A stretch of 64,000 nt of DNA from Cercospora beticola (Eukaryota; Ascomycota; Dothideomycetes; Mycosphaerellales; Mycosphaerellaceae). The position numbers were made by a program, and so were the translations under genes. The stretch is taken from NCBI RefSeq assembly GCF_033473495.1, contig NC_088939.1, forward strand, positions 1,736,001 to 1,800,000, read 5' to 3'. Shown piece after piece: positions 56,818 through 64,000 of this stretch; position 1 is the stretch's first letter, and each line of letters opens with the position of its first letter. The notes beneath the pieces are model-generated. The model saw nothing but the letters and a program-made list of their open reading frames with translations. It was not told the origin of the DNA and did no database searches.

Positions 56818-59579
56818 ATGGAGCCCTCGCCGCTTGCGGATCACTACACTCGCTACAAGTTGGGCACTGCGAAAATCATCAGATGGCTCAGCCAGCAAGC
56901 ACAGCGCATCACCGAGCGGAGCGGCAACGTCATGAACTTGCCGAGTCCATTGACAACGAAGACCCTCATTCGCCTGGCGAAGATTATCAGTCTTGCCAAG
57001 CCGAAATCCAAGGTCCCAATATCAATCTTACTGGTCATCGAAGATGTAATCCGAGGTCGCCAGCGCTGCGCGGATTTCTATGGACAGCTGGAGGTCAATA
57101 CCACGGACGGCAAGTTTACCTCGACGAATGAGTCTCACCGTCATTTCATCTCTGTCCTGGAGGAGGTGAGGACCTTGTTGAAGGCTCTGGATATTGAGCA
57201 GCCAAAGAACAGCGGCCACTCCACCGGCAGTAACAGCAAGTCCACTGGGAGCAAGCCTGCAGAATCAGTTAAGAAGAACATATTCGAGACCTTGGAGCTC
57301 GAAGAACCTTCCGACCGGCTGCAGAATTTGTCGGTCACGTCGAAGAAAGGCGGCAAGAAATCAGAGCAGCCACCGAGCACGCCGGAGTTGGAAGAGGACG
57401 GAGAGTCCAAGGCTGCTATGTCTGTCTGGTGTATGTTCGAAGACATTCGAGAGATCCGAAACCATCTGCAATCCGTTTGGCGTGACTTTTACGACGGCAA
57501 AATCTCATTCCTGGCCGCAGTTGAGCTGACCCAAACTGCGTTCATTTTTATGGAGCACATCACTTGGGGTCTTGAGCCAATCGACAACGGACCAGAGATT
57601 TCCTACGACGAGATATCCGATTTTCTCGGCATTGAGACAACCATGGGCCGCCGCGGCACTGTCACACTGTTCATGAACAAAACCAACATCCGCGCCACAA
57701 GCGATGCAGCTGAGCTACTCTGCATCTCTGCCTGGACCGTCCTTCAAGACTTCAGAACATGCATCATGGCGGTGCACAATCCCAAATACAGCAATGTCCG
57801 CTACAACCGCCAGCCGTTCGCCGATGCTCTGCGTCAATGCGAGCCGATCCTGCGTCACATGGCAACGGTACTTGGCGATGAACCTTACAACGGAGACGTG
57901 AAAGGATTTTGGCTCGACTCTTTCACCGACGACCTGCTCCAGATGTGTCGTGGAGGAGGGCCGATTCCAATTCGGTAAGTATGGGCGACTCTTGCACTGC
58001 ATCAACACATGAGCTGACTGTCCGCAGCACTGTAGCACAGTGTCAGGTGATAGTGGATGCTTTGCCTGCACTCGCTGGTCAGATTCATCTTGGCGATGAG
58101 ATTGTCCGGGAATCCCTTGACCGGAGCTCCTACGAAACTCGATACAAGGGTTACGAGCGCATGGCTGAACGCCTCGGAGATCAGCATGCTCGAGAGATCT
58201 TTGCAGCGGGCCGTCAGAATGGTACCATTCCAGGAATGGATGCCGCTCTTTATCAAGGACTGGTGGGGACCTACCCGTGGCCATCGGATCGAAACCCAGA
58301 GGATTTGCTGAAGCACTTGCCTTTGTTCGCAGGTTTCCGCCTATGCCATGTGAGAGTCGGTCATTGCATCTCGTCGATCAATTCATCTGAAGGCGAAAGT
58401 GGTGAAGTCGACCATGCAGCTGTACTGGGCTTGGCTTATCTCTATCGGGCAGCTCGACGTATTGACTTGCTCCAGGGTGAATGGGCTGACATGGAAACTC
58501 TGATAGCCAGTCAAAATATGGCTGGACTCTACGTACGCGAGGCCGACAGCCTTGCCGGCTATGCCCGGCATTTTGACCTGTCCATCGGAGTGCCTGCCAG
58601 CGCCTTTGCTCGAAACGCTGCTCTTCGACCTGGACTGCCTGGGAAGTCCACCATTGCCACTAAACTGAAGAGATTGCAGTCTCCATCAGCGTTTGCACGA
58701 CGTCTGGCTCATGGCGCAGATCTGGTGGCCAGTGGATTGAATGGCTACAGTGCGTTCTATGCTTCGTTGTACAAAGATGCTGAGACCATGAAGAAGGCAC
58801 CAGTGACCCATCTAACATCAGTCGAATTGTTGCAGACAATCCAGCAGAGCATGGAAGCTGACGAAGTCTACCTGAAGTTCGATTACTGGGCCTTCAGTAT
58901 GCGTTGCAAAGCTATCTTCGATAATCTGCGCAAGCGCGAAGCAGGTCAACTGAAGAAGCTCTTCGGCAAAAAGATCCCCGATGTCGTGGAATTGACCCAC
59001 ACAATACTGTGGCAAGCGGCAGACACGCCTCTTAACAGTCGTCCGCGTGAGAGGCCCCTCCTCGCCGGAATCGCTGAACATGTTGGCAATGTGTCCGTTC
59101 ACGATGGCTGCTCGTTCCTGTCCGTGGCCCAGCACGGAACCACTGGGCACATCAAAGAGGAAGACAAGCCCTCTAGCAAGTACAAATGGGGTGGCGAGCA
59201 GCAAGTCAATCCCTATGGCACGAAGCAAGATCGCCCTGAAACGCATCGCGAGGTCCTGGAGGAAGTGGTTGATGCAGAGCGAAACCGCATCCTGAATGCT
59301 ACTTGCGCGAAGTTTCGGGAGCTCGAGAACGCTGGAATTACCACTGAGAAACGCTTAGCATTGACGCGCGCCTGGGCAGACGAGGAGTTCGTCAAGGCTA
59401 AGCTGCCGTTCCTCATCAACAAGATGGATTTCCTGGAGGAGTTTCAAAATATCGTCATCACCACGAAGGTCACAGGAGACCCGGTGTTCGCATTGCTTGC
59501 GGAAATCATGGGCGATCCGTTCTGGTTGTTGGGTGGAAACGGACCGGAACCCTCTGCTCGCTCTGGAGCAGAGGAATGA
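56818..59579 (+). CDS. DUF6604-family fungal protein
   Basis: 902 aa from 56818-57974 and 58028-59579, with a 53-nt intron (GTAAGT donor, CTGAC branch, CGCAG acceptor). The N-terminus LADHYTRYKLGTAKIIRWLS with following helices is the DUF6604 domain (about residues 1-270), widespread and functionally unknown in filamentous fungi. A polar linker (SKSTGSKPAESVKK) sits near residues 140-205. The long helical C-terminal part has no recognised enzyme motif; it includes LGLAYLYRAARRIDLLQGEW and DEVYLKFDYWAFSMRCKAIF. No signal or membrane segment was seen, so it is probably cytosolic or nuclear. The family is secure, the role unknown. Confidence 0.85.
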
Positions 59580-59793
59580 GCATGGGAGTTTCTGGTCGAG
59601 GAAACGCGAGGCGGGTCTAGACCCTGCACGATGTCTTTGATCATCGACGCAAATATCATTGGACGTGCGCTCGGCATTTTAATGTGGTTTCAGAGGTACA
59701 AATATTTTGTGAAGGCTCATGCTAGAAAACATTCAGGTTCTATTCACAGACAATGCAACTACCAACTCCCATCAAGCACCAAAGACCAGCCTT

Positions 59794-60763
59794 TTACAAA
59801 TCATTCCAGTTCAACCGGTAGTAGATGCGCTCACCTTCTTCCGCTAGCTCCTCGACGATGTCTTGTAAGTAGCGCTGAATAGGGTCCAGGTCCATCTCGC
59901 GGTTGTTGTGGCGCGCATTCCACATCTCTAAGAAGACCCCCGACATCGAACTCAATTGGCCCAACACGCTCATAAGCAGGTTGTCGTAGAGTTCTTCATA
60001 GCTCATTGTGTCGCCATCGTACATCTCGATGATAACGCCGAGCTCTTGTATCATCAAGCAGAAATCCTGCTTAGTTGCCTGAGAGGATTCTAGCGCGCTT
60101 TCGAGTTGCTCCTGGTAGAATACGTTGGCATCGGCTAGCAGGTAGTCGACCAGCAGGTAAGCTTTGACGCAAAGCAGGTCTATGGGAGCGCTGATCGATG
60201 GGCATTTCGGCGTCGATGGAGGATGAGCGGAAATTCCTGATAGACTCTACCGCTTCGTCGTTATCTAGGTCCCAAGGATTGTCTCGGAGGAGGTAGAACA
60301 TCTCATCTCCCTCGCCATTCGCGATTGTGACATTCAGGCCGAACCTAGGAGCTCTGAACCTAGGGGCTCCATCTTCTATGTCCGAATCGTCCGAATCGGA
60401 GTCGGATTCGGAGTCGGAGTCGCTCGTGTCTAGTGAATATACCTCAACTCGGCAAGTCGGACATTTGTTCCCGCCACCTGTATACCAATCTAGGATGCAC
60501 TGTCGACAGTATGTGACCCGGCACTCGCACCCGCTCGTTGTCACAGGACTCACGGCTTGGTCATGGCAAATCATGCAGTCTGCGGTCGTAGTTTGTGGCA
60601 CCAGGCCAGGATTTGAGAGGAATTCTGTTTGCGTAGGCATTCTGTCCGTGGTTCTCTCTGTGTTCGGTTGTGATTGTAAAGAGAAATTTGGATCGAGATG
60701 GCGATCTGGTACGACTTTTATCCTCAAAGAGGAGGAGATACAGGGACAAAGACATTGTCCCAT
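59794..60763 (-). CDS. RING-finger protein with MGQCLCPC N-terminus; frame break
   Basis: The start MGQCLCPCISSSLRIK (ATG 60763) has Gly2 plus cysteines 4, 6 and 8, a candidate for myristoylation and palmitoylation. The RING lies at about residues 65-110: CMICHDQ, CECRVTYCRQCILDWY, KCPTCRVEV. A Ser/Asp/Glu run (DSDSESDSDSDDSDIED) follows. The helical C-terminal part (SYEELYDNLLMSVLGQLSSM, IQRYLQDIVEELAEEGERIY) is in a different frame. A 55-nt intron from 60245 to 60191 with a weak GTCTAT donor joins the two in frame and gives 304 aa. Otherwise a one-base frameshift near 60200 must be assumed. Likely an E3 ligase. It precedes the NRPS-like gene in tandem but is not obviously linked to it. Confidence 0.7.
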
Positions 60764-61191
60764 CACTGCCAGTCGTTTCACTGGCCGGCTGACATATGGT
60801 GAACGTCGCAATCGCGCGTGAAGGTCGCAGCATAGTGATTTGCTCTGGAGCTAGGAGGTAGGAGAGGACATAGCATAGAGGTCGATGTTGGGACTTCCAG
60901 CCGATCTGCCTCCCGTAAAGAACGACGTTGCGTTGTATTCTTCTTGTGCGTGTATAAGGATTTTGGTGAGCGTATAGATAAATGCATTGTAAACGATTCT
61001 GTGAAGACAAAGAGATTGATCGCTGTGATGCCAAGCAGCCAGTTCAAGGAGCAAGATGACTGAGAAGAGCCTCCAAAGCACATGATATGCATTCAACTGT
61101 TGACTCGTCCGGGTTGGGCGATGACTGAGCGCAAGGCCCTCACTTTCTTGGGCCTTGCGCTTCCTTGCATAGTAGAGGCATGCACCTTGAT
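60764..61191. other. Intergenic region
   Basis: This 428-nt gap lies between the RING gene start and the end of the NRPS-like gene, both minus strand. No feature was recognised. Confidence 0.45.
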
Positions 61192-64000
61192 TTATGACAG
61201 CGAATTTACCTCTTCCCAGCTCCTCAGCCAGTATTCCATCCACTCCTTCTGCACAGGTCCCAAGTCTGCCAACGTTTTGCTCTTTGATGTGGCTCTCTCG
61301 GTAGCTATCCTTGCTCCCAGTCCCTGATCCTCTTCAGAATCAATCAATTCCTCGTAGAAATGCAGCAGTCTGTAAGCTGGATTTTCAGGCTTGGGCCCAA
61401 ATTCCTCCACGCGATCAATCCAGTCTCTCATCGAGACGGCTTCCTGTAGTGTGTCCGGCCGATAAGATTTGGCATGCTGTTGCATAATTGGCAGAATGTC
61501 ATCGGTCCACGTAAGTTCCCGGCTTTCCTTTCCTTCTGCAGGCGGTGTATGATTCGTGACGTTATACACTTTGACTTCGTCCGCTTCGCCTCCGTTGACG
61601 GCTCCCGCCACCACTGCGCGTGAAGTCTCTTCTGCGATCTCCACAATGACTCTCGCGCACGTATTGACTGGAACCCATCTGACACGGTTCTTCTCTCCAA
61701 GGCTGTCTGGCAAGACGCCCATCGCCATAGAGCTTTGAATCAAGCTTGGAAGAGCTTGATCGCGACTCCAGAGTCCTCCTGGTGAGCCATCAGAGACGCT
61801 ACTATCAGGCAACGGGCCGGCGATCTGTCCAGGTCGGATAATCTTGACTTTGCGAATCGTGTGGGCTTGGACTGCGGAGTGCAGAAGTTGTTCCGCCATC
61901 CATTTGCTTTGAGCGTAGCCTCCAGATTCGGGAGCGGCCGGGTCAGTGATAATTGTTTCGGGTATCTTCTTGGAGACTGGGTCGTGGTGGCGAATCACGG
62001 CTGATAGGCTGGAGACAAAGACGAGTTGAGGATGTTTATTGCCGGCAGCGATGAAGTTGATAAGCGAGCTCAATCCGTCAACGTGAGCGTCTAGCGTTTC
62101 CATCGAGGATGTGGCTTTGATGTCGCTCTTGGCGTCGAGTAGAGGGAGGTGGAAGTTGACTGGCCACGCATTATGGATCAGAGTGGTTGTGTTCTGTACC
62201 AGGTCTTCGAAATCTTTCTGAGGCAAGCCGAGATTGGGAGCATTCAGATTCGACGTTGATAGGAAGCGCACTTTGTGCATATGCGACTTGTCATCTGGAA
62301 ACGACACCAGGAACTGCTCGCGCGCATTCTGTGCTCGATTCAGACATACAATCCGCTTTACCTGTTCTGTACGAATCAGACGATGCAGAATATGTGGCCC
62401 GAGATTTCCTGTAGAGCCCGTAAGGACTGTATGATGCATTGAGTGCAACGTGGCATCTAATTTGCGGCGGTTGCGTTGTTTGGGTAGTTTGCGACTATGC
62501 TTGCCGAGCAGATGGCCGTGGGAATCGTGATCGTGGCTTCCCGCATGTCGACCTCCCTTGTGCCGATGTCCTGCATGTAAGGCACAGAGATCGGTGTGTA
62601 TGGTTTCCGCGAGCGCGTTGGCAGATCGATGTGAGTAAAGTGTTGCGGGTGTGATGCGAGGCAGACTGGCTGCTTGTTCGGTAGACGCCGCGAGAACTTT
62701 ATTGAGCTCCCGCACAAGACGTGCCACCTGCAGTGAGTCCATCCCAGCTGCCAGTACATCGTCATCTTTGCGAAGTTCTGTACCCATCACGTCTGCTTGA
62801 ACCGCGCTGACGAAATTCGAGACGTCGGACAGAGAGGCTGTATCTTGCACAATTCGCAGGCCTGGGGCGGTTTGAGACTGTCGATACAAACTATCAATCT
62901 CAGCTTGAAGAGAGACTTCGGTCTCACGCCTCTTGACAGTACCCTTGGGTGTCTTCGTGAAGGGCTGCTTGGCAACTGCAATCCTGTCTTTTGATATTTG
63001 TCCATAAGAGGGGGCAGTGGCATTGAGCTCGGAAACGGTTGCCCAAACCATGTCCAGAACCTCAGAGCTATCTGTGGAATTTTCCAGCTCGATCAAGAGA
63101 GCAGGCTGAGCTCTACCTTGACCAACAACCAGAGCAGCTTTGACCTCAGGAATGCCGATAATCGTGGACTCTATCTTACTAGCAACCAGTTTCTCGCCCG
63201 TGTCGAAAGTGATCACGTCGTCCAAGCGACATTCAAACTTCCACAGACCTCGCTTGGAAGGATGCGGAGACAAGACATCTTTTGTGTGAAACGTAGTCAC
63301 ATCGTGATACACGGCAAAGCATGGCTGTGCAGTACCCTCGAGCTTCTGGATCACCAATTCGAACAGTCCATCATCTACTGGCTCAAATCTGGCACCACTC
63401 AATGGATGTAGTCGATGATATTGCCAGTCTGCAACAGGGTCTTCCAGTGGGAGAAGGGGTAAAAGGTAGGTTTCAGTCGAGCCAAAGAAGTGATTCACCT
63501 TTGGATTGATGCTCAGCATCTGGTCACCGCTCGATTTCCGCATTGGTCCACTTCCAATCTGGATGTTCGGCAAGTCTCGCAGAAGTCCGTGAAATCTTTC
63601 TTCGGCCACCAATCCGGCCACAATGGCTGGCGGAGAATGTAAAATGTCGACTTTCGTAGCTTGCACGCATGCCTCGATCAGGTCTGGAGTAACCGGTAGT
63701 CCGCTAGGTGGTATGAGGGAGATAATGCCACTCAGGACAGGCTTCATGAGCGAGAAGAAGATTCCGCCAGCATGCCACCTACGTTTGAATTCAGTATGGT
63801 ACAAAGTTCAATGGAAAAAGACTTACATGGGCGCGAGACACAAACACCTTGCTCCGGCTGGGAAGGCCTTGGTCGTCATTGCGTCTTGATATACAGGGGC
63901 ATGGCTCGTATCCTCATAGACGTAATAGCTGTGCGGGAGCGCAATAGGTTTGGGCGTGCCAGTGGTCCCAGATGTGTGGAGGATCACGAATGGCTTGTCC
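61192..64000 (-). CDS. NRPS-like A-T-R adenylate-forming reductase (5' end outside window)
   Basis: At least 920 residues are visible; the N-terminal part lies beyond the right edge. Exons: 64000-63827 (partial) and 63778-61192, with a 48-nt intron (GTAAGT...GTAG). The adenylation core motif is LHTSGTTGTPKPIALPH. The later A-domain shows HFFGSTETYLLPLLPLED and TPKGTVKRRETEV. The carrier-protein site is GMDSLQ (Ser carries phosphopantetheine). The C-terminal thioester-reductase domain has TVLTGSTGNLGPHI for NAD(P)H and the catalytic YAQSK. Such proteins activate a carboxylic acid, load it on the T domain and release it as an aldehyde or alcohol. A His/Lys-rich linker sits between T and R. No condensation domain is present in the visible part. 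The substrate is unknown. Confidence 0.93.

Noticed and set aside
57909..58030. Separate gene starting at 57909
   Set aside because: The frame before 58028 is the DUF6604 intron and exon 1 in another phase; the GTAAGT...CGCAG intron joins both parts into one protein.

Overview
The window looks like nuclear DNA of a filamentous ascomycete, most likely a dothideomycete; the lineage is an inference, the fungal identity is firm. The evidence is the gene content (Zn2Cys6 regulator, HET-domain protein, P450, NRPS-like reductase, DUF6604 protein), short introns mostly of 44-65 nt with GTRNGT donors and CTAAC/CTGAC-type branch sites, and gene spacing of about 2 kb on both strands. No rRNA, tRNA, CRISPR array, prophage or intact transposon was seen. 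Gene models below were spliced by hand from reading frame and splice motifs, so exon edges are predictions.

Layout. 1-10.3 kb: a Zn2Cys6 transcription factor, a 3.6 kb gene-free stretch, then a WDR48/Bun107-type WD40 protein. 11-21.4 kb is accessory in character: a HET protein, an 81-aa protein with lipidation-like ends, a degenerate GNAT, a sulfotransferase-like protein, a cytochrome P450 and three members of an F-box-like family. 22.2-29 kb is mainly housekeeping: a small mitochondrial protein, the splicing factor Cef1/Cdc5, TFIIH subunit Tfb4 and an MFS transporter. 29.3-36 kb holds a fourth F-box-like gene and two convergent paralogous genes of unknown function. Between those two lies a 2.5 kb degenerate tandem array, with units of about 107 bp and then about 128 bp. 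38.7-50.6 kb carries a hypothetical gene, a GILT-family thiol reductase, a coiled-coil protein, two RBR-type ubiquitin ligases, GID8, a uridine kinase-UPRT fusion and a secreted protein. 52-64 kb carries an OTUD3-like deubiquitinase, a secreted protein, a DUF6604 protein, a RING protein and the 3' part of an NRPS-like A-T-R reductase that runs off the right edge.

Coherence. The genes do not form one pathway. Ubiquitin-related genes are frequent (WDR48-like DUB cofactor, GID8, two RBR ligases, an OTU protease, a RING protein, F-box-like proteins). The least explained element is the array at about 31.9-34.4 kb. Its units resemble the 3' end of the intron plus the start of the last exon of the gene immediately upstream.
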